64,000 nt of DNA from NCBI RefSeq assembly GCF_002251795.1, contig NZ_NOXU01000029.1, positions 248,001 through 312,000 on the forward strand, in the 5' to 3' direction. A program made the position numbers and the translations under genes. Below, one piece after another: positions 33,292 to 42,616 of the stretch (its first letter is position 1; the number at the start of each line of letters is the position of its first letter). The notes beneath the pieces are model-generated. The model saw nothing but the letters and a program-made list of their open reading frames with translations. It searched no databases and was not told the DNA's origin. This DNA comes from Niveispirillum lacus (GTDB lineage Bacteria; Pseudomonadota; Alphaproteobacteria; Azospirillales; Azospirillaceae).

Positions 33292-34413
33292 ATGTCGGCA
33301 TTCACCCAAGAAGACCGCAACATGCTGGCCGACAGCCTCAACCGCTTCGTGGAGGAGGCCTATGACGGGGAACGGCGGTTCGCGATCCTGAAATCAGACG
33401 ATGGGTTCGGCCGTCAGGAATGGGCCACCTATGCAGAACTGGGTTGGCTTGGTATCGCCATTGACGAGAGGCATGGCGGTTCGGGCGGCGGGCTGGCTGA
33501 ACTGGCGGTTCTCATGCGGGCCGCCGGGCGTGGCCTGCTGATGGAACCGCTGCTGCCGACCCTGATCCTGGCGGCGGGCGCCATTTCGCAGGGCGGCAGT
33601 GCGGAACAGAAGGCCCTGTGGCTGCCCGCCATCGCCGAAGGCCGGGCCATCCTTACCCTGGCACAGGATGATGCCGCCCAAGACGCGGCACCCGTGACCG
33701 CCACCAAGGCTGGCGACGACTATATCCTGTCTGGCCAGCGGGGCTTTGTTCTTTATGGCGCTGCGGCTGACCGCATCATCGTGAAGGCCGATCTGGCGGG
33801 CAATACGGCGCTGTTCCTTGTCCCCCCCACCGCGCACGGTGTCAGTCTGGCCCACGCGCGCAGCATCGATGACCGCCCCGTCGCCGATCTGGTGCTGGAC
33901 AATGTCCGCGTTGCAGCGGGCGACTGTTTGCCAGGCGGCGATGCCCGCCTGCTGGAGAGCCTGAACCAGACGGCGGCGCTTGCTGTCTGCGCGGAGGCCG
34001 TGGGTGCCATGGAAATTGCAAACCGCCTGACCTTGGACTATCTGAAAACCCGCACACAGTTCGGCACCACCATCGGCAGCTTTCAGGTGCCACAGCACCG
34101 GATGGTCGATATGACCTTGGCCGCGCAGGAAGCCGCTGCCATCACCTGGGCCGCCATTGGTGCAGCCAGCGTCCAGGCCCCGGATGCCGACCTTCTGACC
34201 GCCGCTGCCAAGGCGCGCAGCGCCGCCGCCGCCCGCCTGATCGGCGAACAGGCTATCCAATTGCATGGCGGCATCGGCATGACAGAAGAGTATGTTATCG
34301 GGCATTACTATCGACGCCTGATGCTGCTGGAGACCTTGTTTGGAGGTGCGGGCTGGCATCTGGACCGATTGGGCGGTTGGACAGCCGCCGGCATGGCGGA
34401 AGGAAGTGTGTGA
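33292..34413 (+). CDS. Acyl-CoA dehydrogenase, second partner
   Basis: The 373-residue partner has a shorter middle domain and the C-terminal LKTRTQFGTTIGSFQVPQHRMVD and QLHGGIGMTEEYVIGHYYRRL segments. In the region where FAD-contact motifs usually sit the sequence is weaker (AQDDAAQDAAPVTATKAGD). Together with the preceding gene it fits a heteromeric FadE-type dehydrogenase. Its stop overlaps the CoA-ligase ATG (TGATG pattern), so the genes are coupled. Confidence 0.88.
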   Translation: MSAFTQEDRNMLADSLNRFVEEAYDGERRFAILKSDDGFGRQEWATYAELGWLGIAIDERHGGSGGGLAELAVLMRAAGRGLLMEPLLPTLILAAGAISQGGSAEQKALWLPAIAEGRAILTLAQDDAAQDAAPVTATKAGDDYILSGQRGFVLYGAAADRIIVKADLAGNTALFLVPPTAHGVSLAHARSIDDRPVADLVLDNVRVAAGDCLPGGDARLLESLNQTAALAVCAEAVGAMEIANRLTLDYLKTRTQFGTTIGSFQVPQHRMVDMTLAAQEAAAITWAAIGAASVQAPDADLLTAAAKARSAAAARLIGEQAIQLHGGIGMTEEYVIGHYYRRLMLLETLFGGAGWHLDRLGGWTAAGMAEGSV

Positions 34414-36044
34414 TGGCATTGCCCACGGCATTGGTCCCGGCAAAGGCACGCCCAACCTGGACGGCACAGCCGCTGGCCGTGCTGGCCCGTCAGCATGCCG
34501 AACAGTCGCCGGATACGGTGGCCTTCCTGAACCAGGATCAACATGCCTGCACATATGCCAGCCTGCTGACGGACGCTGAAGCCCTGGCGGTGGGGCTCTG
34601 GGACCTGGGTCTGCGGCCGGGCGACGTCATCAGCTTCCAATTGCCCAACTGGATGGAGGCCGTACTGGTAGACATAGCGGCCAGCCTACTGGGACTAGTC
34701 TGCAACCCCATCGTACCCATCTACCGGGGGGCCGAGGTGGGCCTGATCCTGGCCGACTGCAAAAGCCGGCTGATCTTCATCCCCGATACCTATCGCGGTT
34801 TCAGCTACACCGACATGCTGACGGGACTGCGCCCATCCCTGCCTGACCTGCGCCATGTTGTGCACGTGCGCGCGGCCGGGGCACCGCTGTCACTGGCGGC
34901 GCTGATCCAATCCGGTCGGGGGCGACGCATCGACTGGCCGACCGTCGCCGCCGATGCGTTGAAGCTGGTCATGTACACGTCGGGCACAACAGGCCGGCCC
35001 AAGGCCGTGATGCATAATCACCATTCCATTGCCCGCGTGTCCCACATCTATATGGGCTACTGGGGGCTGGTGCCAGGCGACCTGATGCTGATGCCCTCGC
35101 CCGTTACCCATATCACCGGCTATTCCAACGGCATCGAGCTTCCTTTCACCGACGGCACCCGCACCCTGTTCATGGAACGCTGGAACGCGGACGAGGCGGT
35201 GGCGCTGATCGACCGGTACGGGGTGAACATCACCATCGGCGCGACGCCGTTCCTTCAGGAACTGCTGGAGGCGGCGGAGCGGGCGGCGTCGCGCCTACCC
35301 TCGCTAAAGATTTTCGCCTGCGGGGGGGCTGCGGTCCCGCCGGACCTCATCCGCCGCGCCAACGCGCTGTTCGCGTGTGGCCGGGCCTTCCGGGTCTATG
35401 GCAGTACCGAGGCCCCGCTGATTACCCAGGGCTGCATGGGGGCGGACGAACTGGAGATGGCGGCCACCACAGACGGCAAGGTCATCGACTACGACATCCG
35501 CATTGTGGACGAGGCCGGCACCGCCCTGGACTGCGGCCAGGATGGCGAAATCCTGGTGCGGGGCCCGTCCTTGTTCATGGGCTATGCCGATGCAGAGCAG
35601 ACGCGCGAGGCCCTGGACAGCGATGGCTATTTCCGCACAGGCGATATCGGGCACCTGACGCCTGCTGGCGCGATTGTCATCACGGGCCGCAAGAAGGACC
35701 TGATCATCCGGGGCGGTGAAAACCTCTCCGCCAAGGATATTGAGGATGTGCTGCACCGTCATCCCGGTGTGCAGGAAGCGGCGGCTGTATCCATGCCACA
35801 TCCGCGGCTGGGCGAGACAGTCTGCGTCTATGTGGTGCCACAGCCGGGGGCAACACCCGATCTGGACAGCGTCACCCGGCACGTGGCAGCGGCGGGGCTG
35901 GCCAAGCAGAAATTCCCCGAACGGGTGGAACTGGTGTCCGACCTGCCCCGCACTGCGTCGGGCAAGGTGCGTAAGGACATCCTGCGCCAACGGATCGCGG
36001 CACAGATCGCAGAAGAACAGGGAGGCGTGAATGGCAAGGCTTGA
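34413..36044 (+). CDS. Acyl-CoA synthetase (AMP-forming)
   Basis: The 543-residue ligase has the P-loop YTSGTTGRPKAVMH at about residues 187-200, the YGSTEAP motif, the GYFRTGDIG hinge and the C-terminal GRKKDLIIRGGEN with catalytic Lys in ASGKVRKD. It activates a carboxylic acid to CoA ester at the cost of ATP. The start at 34413 gives the coupled overlap with the previous gene; the frame opens earlier at 34377. It probably loads the acid product of side-chain or ring opening for beta-oxidation. Confidence 0.92.
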   Translation: MALPTALVPAKARPTWTAQPLAVLARQHAEQSPDTVAFLNQDQHACTYASLLTDAEALAVGLWDLGLRPGDVISFQLPNWMEAVLVDIAASLLGLVCNPIVPIYRGAEVGLILADCKSRLIFIPDTYRGFSYTDMLTGLRPSLPDLRHVVHVRAAGAPLSLAALIQSGRGRRIDWPTVAADALKLVMYTSGTTGRPKAVMHNHHSIARVSHIYMGYWGLVPGDLMLMPSPVTHITGYSNGIELPFTDGTRTLFMERWNADEAVALIDRYGVNITIGATPFLQELLEAAERAASRLPSLKIFACGGAAVPPDLIRRANALFACGRAFRVYGSTEAPLITQGCMGADELEMAATTDGKVIDYDIRIVDEAGTALDCGQDGEILVRGPSLFMGYADAEQTREALDSDGYFRTGDIGHLTPAGAIVITGRKKDLIIRGGENLSAKDIEDVLHRHPGVQEAAAVSMPHPRLGETVCVYVVPQPGATPDLDSVTRHVAAAGLAKQKFPERVELVSDLPRTASGKVRKDILRQRIAAQIAEEQGGVNGKA

Positions 36045-36810
36045 CGGCAAGGTGGCACTGGTCACCGGCGGCACGGCGGGCATTGGTGCTGCGGCGGTGC
36101 GGCGTCTGTCGGCCGATGGGGCCAAGGTGGTGTTCACGGGTTCCAATGCTGCCGCCGCCGAAGCGGTGAGCCAGGAGACGGGTGCCCATTTCCAGGCCCA
36201 TGACGTGACGGATGAGGCCGCCTGGCCTGCCCTGATGCAGACCATTGCTGAACGGTTCGGGCGGCTGGACATCGCCTTTGCCAATGCCGGCATTGAAGTC
36301 GGCGATGGCAGTATCGAGACCATCGGGCTTGCCGCCTGGAACCGCATCATGGCCGTCAATGTGACGGGCACCATGCTGACCTGTCAGCATGCGATTGCCG
36401 CCATGAAGGCCAATCCCGGCGGTTCCGGCGGGTCGATCATCATCAATTCCTCCATTAACGGTCTGGTGGGCCTGCCGGCGAACATCGCCTACACGACCTC
36501 CAAGGGGGCCGTCCGCCTGCTGGCCAAGTCGGTGGCGGTGCATTGTGCGCGGACGAAGACCAATATCCGCTGCAACTCCATCCATCCGGGCATCATTGAC
36601 ACGCCGATCATCCGCCGGGCCGTGGCCGACACAACGGACCCCGAGGCCTCGCTGGCCTATCTGGGCAACATCTCGCCCCTGGGCCGCCTAGGCCAGGTGG
36701 AGGAAGTGGCGGCCCTGGTCAGCTTCCTGGCCAGCGAGGACTCCTCCCTGATCAACGGGGCGGAACTGGTGGCCGATGGCGGCACCACCGCAGGGCTGGT
36801 CGGGGTGTAA
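36031..36810 (+). CDS. Short-chain dehydrogenase/reductase
   Basis: The 259-residue classical SDR has TGGTAGIG, ANAG, Ser in NSSING and YTTSK. The C-terminal region (ADGGTTAGLVGV) is a typical end. The ATG at 36031 lies inside the CoA-ligase gene (14-base overlap). Such enzymes oxidise hydroxyl groups on alicyclic acids or steroids; substrate not determined. It is the fourth gene of the operon starting at 32078. Confidence 0.9.
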   Translation: MARLDGKVALVTGGTAGIGAAAVRRLSADGAKVVFTGSNAAAAEAVSQETGAHFQAHDVTDEAAWPALMQTIAERFGRLDIAFANAGIEVGDGSIETIGLAAWNRIMAVNVTGTMLTCQHAIAAMKANPGGSGGSIIINSSINGLVGLPANIAYTTSKGAVRLLAKSVAVHCARTKTNIRCNSIHPGIIDTPIIRRAVADTTDPEASLAYLGNISPLGRLGQVEEVAALVSFLASEDSSLINGAELVADGGTTAGLVGV

Positions 36811-36854
36811 GTCGGAACAGGCTTTGTAAAAACAAAAGGTTCAGGGAGGTTGCC

Positions 36855-38237
36855 GTGCCAGATGATCTTTCGTCACAACCCAAACCCGGCGAGGCCCGCT
36901 GCCCCGGCACGTCGTGGAACGATCTGATGGATACGGACACGCGCCCCGTGCCCGATTTCCTGCGTCAGGAAAGCTATCAGTATATGGGCAGCGCGCCGTT
37001 GCAGGCCGATCGCTACACCAGCCCCACCTTTTTCCGCCAAGAGCTGGAAAAGATGTGGCCGCGCGTCTGGCAGTTTGCGGCCCGTGAAGAGGATATGCCG
37101 GAACCGGGCGACTTCGTGCTGTATGAAAATGCCGGCCGGTCCTATCTGGTGACAAGGCAGCAGGATGGGTCCATCCGCGCCTTCCATAATGTCTGCCTGC
37201 ATCGCGGGCGCAAGCTGCGCCTAGAAAGCGGATCAGCGGCGGAGTTCAAATGTCCCTTCCATGGATTTGCCTGGAGCACCGATGGCAGTCTGAAGAACAT
37301 CCCCTGCCGCTGGGACTTTCCGCACCTGCAGGACGAAGAGCTGGCGCTGCCCGAAGCGCAGGTGGGACGTTGGGCGGGCTATATCTTCATCCGCGAGTCC
37401 GCCGAAGGCCCCAGCCTGGAGGACTACCTGGCCCCCCTGCCCGACTTCTTCAAACGTTGGCGGCACGAGGAGTGCACCACCGTGATCTGGGTGGGCAAGG
37501 TGGTGAATGCCAATTGGAAGGTAGTGGCGGAAGCCTTTATGGAAGCTTGGCACACGGTGGAGACGCACCCCCAGATCCTGCCCTTCACCGGCGATGCCAA
37601 CACCCAGTACAGCACCTATGGCGACCATGTGAACGCCGCCCTGACGCCGTTCGCCGTCATGTCCCCGCATATTGACCCCGCCGGCAAGGCGCAGCAATGG
37701 ATCGTGGATGAGTTCCTGAAGTATAATGGGCGCGCCGGTGGCACTGAAATGTCAGTTGATGTGCCAGACGGGATGACCGCACGCCGGGCCATGGCCGCCG
37801 CCAACCGCGAAAAATATCAGGCGGACAGCGGTTATGATCACAGCCATGTGACCGATGCCGAGCTGCTGGACGCCTTTGTCTATAACGTGTTCCCGAACTT
37901 CGCTCCCTGGGGCGGGTTCATGCCCAACATCGTCTATCGCTGGCGGCCCTGGCCTGATCAGGACAAGACCCTGATGGAGGTGCGCATCCTGGTCCGCCTG
38001 CCCGCGGATGCACCAAAGCCGCCACCCGTGGAGATGAACTTCCTGGGGCCGGACCAGCCCTGGACCGACGCCAAAGAGCTGGGCGTGCTGGGTGATGTGT
38101 TCCAGCAGGATATGGAGAACCTGCCCTTTGTTCAGGACGGCCTGAAATGTTCCAAGAACGGTCAGGTGCAACTGGGCAATTACCAGGAAATCCGGGTGCG
38201 GCATCTGCATGCGACCCTGGACAAGTACTTGGCTTGA
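36855..38237 (+). CDS. Rieske non-heme iron oxygenase, alpha subunit (second of three)
   Basis: The 460-residue oxygenase has CLHRG and CPFHGFAW for the Rieske cluster and FMEAWHTVETHP for the catalytic iron. GTG at 36855 follows GGGAGG at the right distance, so it is taken as the start although GTG is less usual. It lies 44 bases after the SDR and before the P450, so the two oxygen-using enzymes are co-transcribed. No beta subunit is present; the electron source is probably the ferredoxins of the regulon. Confidence 0.92.
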   Translation: MPDDLSSQPKPGEARCPGTSWNDLMDTDTRPVPDFLRQESYQYMGSAPLQADRYTSPTFFRQELEKMWPRVWQFAAREEDMPEPGDFVLYENAGRSYLVTRQQDGSIRAFHNVCLHRGRKLRLESGSAAEFKCPFHGFAWSTDGSLKNIPCRWDFPHLQDEELALPEAQVGRWAGYIFIRESAEGPSLEDYLAPLPDFFKRWRHEECTTVIWVGKVVNANWKVVAEAFMEAWHTVETHPQILPFTGDANTQYSTYGDHVNAALTPFAVMSPHIDPAGKAQQWIVDEFLKYNGRAGGTEMSVDVPDGMTARRAMAAANREKYQADSGYDHSHVTDAELLDAFVYNVFPNFAPWGGFMPNIVYRWRPWPDQDKTLMEVRILVRLPADAPKPPPVEMNFLGPDQPWTDAKELGVLGDVFQQDMENLPFVQDGLKCSKNGQVQLGNYQEIRVRHLHATLDKYLA

Positions 38238-38296
38238 ATGAGCCGTGGCGGGGCGCGTTGCCCCTCGCCCCGTCCACCCCCTTGTCGGAGCCTCCC

Positions 38297-39496
38297 ATGC
38301 AAGGAAACGCGCGCCCGACCCATGACTGGTCCCTTGCAGCCGACCCGGAGGCTGCGATCTGCCCGTTCAGGGCGGCGGCAAAGCTGCATGAGGGGCCGGA
38401 CATCTTCTTCGTGCCGGGGGAGGCGCATGTCCGCGCGGCCGGGTTGGGCGGCAACTGGGTGGTGACACGCCATGCCTTGCAGGAGGAAATCCTGCTGGAC
38501 CCCGTGCGGTTTTCCAGTCACCTGTCCATCGGCTTTTCGCGTCTGGTCGGCGACAACTGGCCGCTGGTGCCGCTGGAATTGGACCCGCCGGAACATGCGC
38601 TTTACCGCAAGGTTCTGCTGCCCTGGTTCAGCCCAGGCAAGGCCAGGGAAATGGCCGGAGACATCCGGCGGCTGGCCGTCACCTTGATCGAGGGGTTCCG
38701 GGAGAGCGGTGGTGTCGACTTCATCACGGGCTTTGCCCAACCCTTTCCCGTTACCGTCTTCCTGCTGATGATGGGACTGCCGGCCGACAGGATGGCAACC
38801 TTCATCGCCTGGGAGGATGATCTGCTGCGGGGCGCTGATATGCAGGTCCGGGCGGCGGCCGCGGCGCAGATCAAGACATTTCTGCTGGATCTGATCGAAC
38901 AGCGGCGCCGTTCCCCAGGCGACGACATCGTCTCCTACCTCATCGCCTACGATCTGGACGGCGCGCCCATTCCCGATGACAGGCTGTTGGGTCTCTGCTT
39001 CATGCTGTTTGCCGGTGGGCTGGACACCGTGACCTCAGTGCTTGGCTTTGTCTTCCGCGAGCTGGCGATGCGCCCGATACTGCAAGCAAGCCTGCGTGCG
39101 CACCCCGACAATGCCAACAAGGCGGCGGATGAATTCATCCGTGCCTTCGGGGTGGTCAATACCTTCCGCTACGCCACGTGCGACATGCATTTCCATGGTG
39201 TGGCCATCGCCAGGGGCGACCTGATCCAACTGCCCCTGGGGTTGGCGTCGCGCGATGCGCGGATGCATGCCGATCCACATCGGATCGACTTTGGCCGCAC
39301 CACGAAACGCTCCCTCTCCTTCTCAACCGGCCCCCATACCTGCGCCGGGATGCATCTGGCCCGAACGGAGATCCGCATCGCCCTGGAAGAATGGATCGCC
39401 CGCGTGCCGGAATGGCGCATCAGCGACGCAGAACGCATTACGACCGCCACGGAAAGTGTGTGGGCCCTGCACCATCTGCCTTTGGCTTGGGGATAG
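38297..39496 (+). CDS. Cytochrome P450
   Basis: The 399-residue bacterial P450 has the oxygen-binding I-helix FAGGLDTVT, the ExxR motif in DEFIRAF and the heme-binding FSTGPHTCAG (heme Cys near residue 349). It would hydroxylate an unactivated C-H bond, fed by the 2Fe-2S ferredoxin (20282) and its reductase (48743). The ATG at 38297 (MQGNARPTHDW) matches the P450 start; an upstream frame overlaps the oxygenase gene and was rejected. It is the last gene of the operon. Confidence 0.93.
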   Translation: MQGNARPTHDWSLAADPEAAICPFRAAAKLHEGPDIFFVPGEAHVRAAGLGGNWVVTRHALQEEILLDPVRFSSHLSIGFSRLVGDNWPLVPLELDPPEHALYRKVLLPWFSPGKAREMAGDIRRLAVTLIEGFRESGGVDFITGFAQPFPVTVFLLMMGLPADRMATFIAWEDDLLRGADMQVRAAAAAQIKTFLLDLIEQRRRSPGDDIVSYLIAYDLDGAPIPDDRLLGLCFMLFAGGLDTVTSVLGFVFRELAMRPILQASLRAHPDNANKAADEFIRAFGVVNTFRYATCDMHFHGVAIARGDLIQLPLGLASRDARMHADPHRIDFGRTTKRSLSFSTGPHTCAGMHLARTEIRIALEEWIARVPEWRISDAERITTATESVWALHHLPLAWG

Positions 39497-39541
39497 CCGG
39501 TAACGGGGCCGTCTGCTGACCGCGGCGGCCCCGGTACATCG

Positions 39542-39964
39542 TCAGCCGTTTGCCCGCGCCACGGCGGCGGTGACCGCAGCGCTGTTGTAGTAATAGGGCT
39601 TTATAGCTGCCACCCGCCCATCCTCGGCAAAGTGGAAAACCTCCACCAGCTCAAGCGGTTCGCCAACAGGTGGCACCAGTTGCAGCAGATAGACGACATG
39701 ATTGCCAGCGGCCATCTTGTTCAGCACCTCAATCCGCGCTTCGCCCAGGGAGGTGCTGAGCACCTTTGCATACAGCTCACGCAGGGCCCCCTTGCCACTG
39801 TAGGTGCCAGCGAAGGGCAATGTCTCTGCCTCGGTGATGATCAGGTCATCACATAGCATGCTTTCGGCCAAGGCCCAGTTGCCGGTCGCGGTGGCACCGT
39901 ACAGGGCCTCAGCGGTCGCCAGGTTGCGGGCGGGGATATCAATCTGTGCCACTTCTTCCTCCAT
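39542..39964 (-). CDS. NTF2-fold (SnoaL-like) protein
   Basis: The roughly 140-residue protein is a single NTF2 domain (AEALYGATATGNWALAESMLCDDLIITEAE region, then a central YSGKGALRELYAKVLSTSL). It is transcribed alone from a regulon promoter. Start is either the ATG at 39964 or at 39988; the former opens closer to the domain. Related small folds at 21617 and 27572 suggest three separate isomerase/hydratase steps or binding functions. Confidence 0.75.
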   Translation of the reverse strand: MEEEVAQIDIPARNLATAEALYGATATGNWALAESMLCDDLIITEAETLPFAGTYSGKGALRELYAKVLSTSLGEARIEVLNKMAAGNHVVYLLQLVPPVGEPLELVEVFHFAEDGRVAAIKPYYYNSAAVTAAVARANG

Positions 39965-40019
39965 GATCGCCCCACCAAAAGCCTGCAAGCGGGCCCGCCG
40001 AGATGGGTTGTGTGATTTA

Positions 40020-40061
40020 TGATTCGATAGTCATTAGGATGGTACGACACGGCGCTGTCAA
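40020..40061 (-). promoter_or_regulatory. Promoter with shared regulon operator (site 9)
   Basis: Minus strand: TTGACA (40061-40056), 17-base spacer, CCTAAT (40038-40033), then TGACT-ATCG-AATCA (40033-40020) for the NTF2-fold gene ending at 39542. The operator starts on the last base of the -10. Confidence 0.75.
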
Positions 40062-40151
40062 GCCCGGCCATCAACCCTCTGGGCGGTTTCCCACCCCAAG
40101 ATTTCATGTCTGTTTTCACCGATAAATCGTCAATCGGAATGCAAAGGTGGA

Positions 40152-40200
40152 TTGACGTCGGTGAATGGCTTCGATAGAGTGATTAATGACTCATGAATCA
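40152..40200 (+). promoter_or_regulatory. Promoter with shared regulon operator (site 10)
   Basis: TTGACG (40152-40157), 17-base spacer, TAGAGT (40175-40180), then TGACT-CATG-AATCA at 40187-40200, six bases past the -10. It drives the TonB receptor operon starting at 40316. Confidence 0.75.
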
Positions 40201-40315
40201 TCAAATCTAGGCAGGAGTGTATCGACGCTCGACACCCCGAAGCCGATGCAACGCCCATAAGAGTCGCTGCACACAAGCCCACAAAAAGAAGACATCCACA
40301 GGGAGGATTTTCACC

Positions 40316-42553
40316 ATGGCTTGCGCACCCGCCTTTCGCCCCACCCTGCTGGCCGCTGCGGCCCTGGCCGCGCTTGGCGCACCGCCAGCCCTGGCCCAGG
40401 CGCCTGGGAGTGCAACCGGCACTCAACTTGAAGCGCTGGAGGAGATCATTGTCACGGCTCGCCGCCGTTCTGAAACCTTGCAGGAGACGCCGCTGGCCGT
40501 CACGGCCATTACCCCAACGCAGTTGGAAAGCAAGGCGACCCTGAACATTGGCGACCTGATGGGCTCTGCACCCAACGTTCTCATTACGCAGCAGAATTCT
40601 GGTGCCGCCGCCGCCAACGTCTCCATCCGGGGGCTGTCTTTTGCCGACGTGGAGAAGTCTTTCGACCCAACCGTGGCTATCGTGGTCGATGGTGTCTTCA
40701 TTGGCACCAGCACCGGTGCCTTCCTGGATTTCTTTGACATTGACAGTATCGAAGTGCTGCGTGGCCCGCAGGGGACATTGTTCGGCCGTAATACCATCGG
40801 CGGCGTGATCAATATCCGCCGCTCCCGCCCCACCGGAGAGAATGGCGGCAAGCTCGAATTCAGCTATGGCAAGTACAACACCTGGGCTACCCGTGCGATC
40901 CTCAATACCAGCCTGATCCAGGACAAGCTGGCCGCAAAGTTTTTTTACTTTCACAATGAAAGTGACGGTTACTACCGGCAGGGCATCACCGGCAAGCGGG
41001 TGGGCGGCAACAATAATGAGAATTTCGGTGCAAGCTTCCTGCTGACCCCAACCGAGAATTTCGAAGCCTTGCTGACGCTGGAGAAGCAGGTTCAGGACTT
41101 TGAGCCGGTAAATTCAAACATCTCCAAGACGGGGGAGGTGTTCTGCGCCTTTGTGCCCGCCAACCAGTGCAATCGCAACACTCGCAGCGACCTTTACACT
41201 GTCTTCAATAGCCCAGCCCATTCCAACTACAAGTCACCCGCAGCGACGTTGGAGATGAACCTCGATACAGACGGCATCGACTTCACTTCCGTCACGGGCT
41301 ATCGCACCTCGGATGAAGCCCAGACCCAGGATTTTGACGCCTCCTCCGCCGACCTTTACTACACGAACCGTATTCAGGATTACTGGCAGTTTAGTCAGGA
41401 GCTGCGCGGCGCCGGTAATCTGACCGATAGTTTCGACTATGTGATCGGCGGCTTTTACTATGAAAGCAAATTCGACCTGTTCCAGGCGACCCGCCTGTTC
41501 GGGGCCGTCAACGCGGCCGCCGATCAGTATAATACCGGCCGCGCCAAATCCTATGCTGTGTTCGGTGACTTCAACTGGAAGCTGGCGGATCAATGGCGCC
41601 TGTCGGGCGGTGCCCGCTGGACCCATGATGAAAAGCAGCAGGTGAACAGGGTCGGTCCCGCGCAATATCCCAATGCCAAGTATAGTGGAAGCAAGTTCAC
41701 GCCGAAGGTCGTGCTCGACTATCGACCCGATGACGACAACATGCTTTATGCTTCCTGGTCGCGCGGCTACCGTTCGGGCGGCTTCTCCAGCCGTGGTCAG
41801 ACCCTGGTCTCTTCCACCACGCCGTTCGGCCCGGAAACCGTCGACAGCTATGAGGCGGGCATCAAAAGCGCGTTGCTGGAAAACCGCCTGCAAGTGAACC
41901 TGGCCGGTTATGTGTCGGACTATAGCGACCTGCAGCAAAACACGACCATTCCCACGACCATTGGCACAGGCAACGAAACCATCGTCACTAATGTCGGCAG
42001 CGCCAAGATCAAAGGCATCGAACTGGATGTCACGGCCCGGATCAGCTACGCCTTTAAGGTCACGGCGTCATTGGGTATCCAGGACAGCAAGTTCAGCGGT
42101 TTCATCACCTCTGCCCCGAATGCCGCCGGCCGGCTGGTGCGGTTCGACTATTCCGACGTGAAGATGATCTATTCACCCGACCTTACTGGATCGCTAACGG
42201 CGGAATATACGGTCCCGCTGGATGCCGGCGATCTGGTGTTCAGCGGCAGCTACCGGTACATTGGCGACTATGATCAGCAGATTTCGCTGGGCGCGACACA
42301 AGTGGATGCCGCCGGAAACGTAAAGGTTCTGTCCAACGATCCGCGCGTACGCTCCGACAAGCAGAACCTCTTTGATGCGTCGGCCACCTTTAACTTCGAC
42401 GTGGGCGACAACAAGGGCAAGGTCACGCTCTATGGCCGCAACCTGTTCGATGATCGCGGCCCCAATGCCGCCTTCACCGTCGCCGGGCTCTGGTCTTTCT
42501 CCTCCGGGCGTGAGCCCCGGACCTATGGCATCTCGCTCGGGTACGAGTTCTGA
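40316..42553 (+). CDS. TonB-dependent outer-membrane receptor
   Basis: The 745-residue receptor has a signal peptide (about 27 residues, ending ALAQA), a TonB-box-like stretch IIVTARRR, a plug domain with the RGP/FGRNTIGG region (VLRGPQGTLFGRNTIGG) and a beta-barrel ending in an aromatic residue (YEF). It would import the growth substrate or an iron complex. GGAGG precedes the ATG at 40316; the longer frame from 40217 was rejected. Being under the regulon operator argues for uptake of the catabolic substrate. Confidence 0.92.
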   Translation: MACAPAFRPTLLAAAALAALGAPPALAQAPGSATGTQLEALEEIIVTARRRSETLQETPLAVTAITPTQLESKATLNIGDLMGSAPNVLITQQNSGAAAANVSIRGLSFADVEKSFDPTVAIVVDGVFIGTSTGAFLDFFDIDSIEVLRGPQGTLFGRNTIGGVINIRRSRPTGENGGKLEFSYGKYNTWATRAILNTSLIQDKLAAKFFYFHNESDGYYRQGITGKRVGGNNNENFGASFLLTPTENFEALLTLEKQVQDFEPVNSNISKTGEVFCAFVPANQCNRNTRSDLYTVFNSPAHSNYKSPAATLEMNLDTDGIDFTSVTGYRTSDEAQTQDFDASSADLYYTNRIQDYWQFSQELRGAGNLTDSFDYVIGGFYYESKFDLFQATRLFGAVNAAADQYNTGRAKSYAVFGDFNWKLADQWRLSGGARWTHDEKQQVNRVGPAQYPNAKYSGSKFTPKVVLDYRPDDDNMLYASWSRGYRSGGFSSRGQTLVSSTTPFGPETVDSYEAGIKSALLENRLQVNLAGYVSDYSDLQQNTTIPTTIGTGNETIVTNVGSAKIKGIELDVTARISYAFKVTASLGIQDSKFSGFITSAPNAAGRLVRFDYSDVKMIYSPDLTGSLTAEYTVPLDAGDLVFSGSYRYIGDYDQQISLGATQVDAAGNVKVLSNDPRVRSDKQNLFDASATFNFDVGDNKGKVTLYGRNLFDDRGPNAAFTVAGLWSFSSGREPRTYGISLGYEF

Positions 42554-42560
42554 TGCCAAC

Positions 42561-42596
42561 GCCGGCGAGGGCCTGCGGTCCCGCCGGCGGTTTTCT
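42561..42596 (+). terminator. Hairpin with T-run after the TonB receptor gene
   Basis: Stem GCCGGCG (42561-42567) with CGCCGGC (42582-42588), then GGTTTTCTTTATT. This is a good intrinsic terminator or attenuator between the receptor gene and the following dehydrogenase gene; the latter may be expressed by read-through. Confidence 0.75.
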
Positions 42597-42616
42597 TTAT
42601 TGAGGGAGCCTGAGCA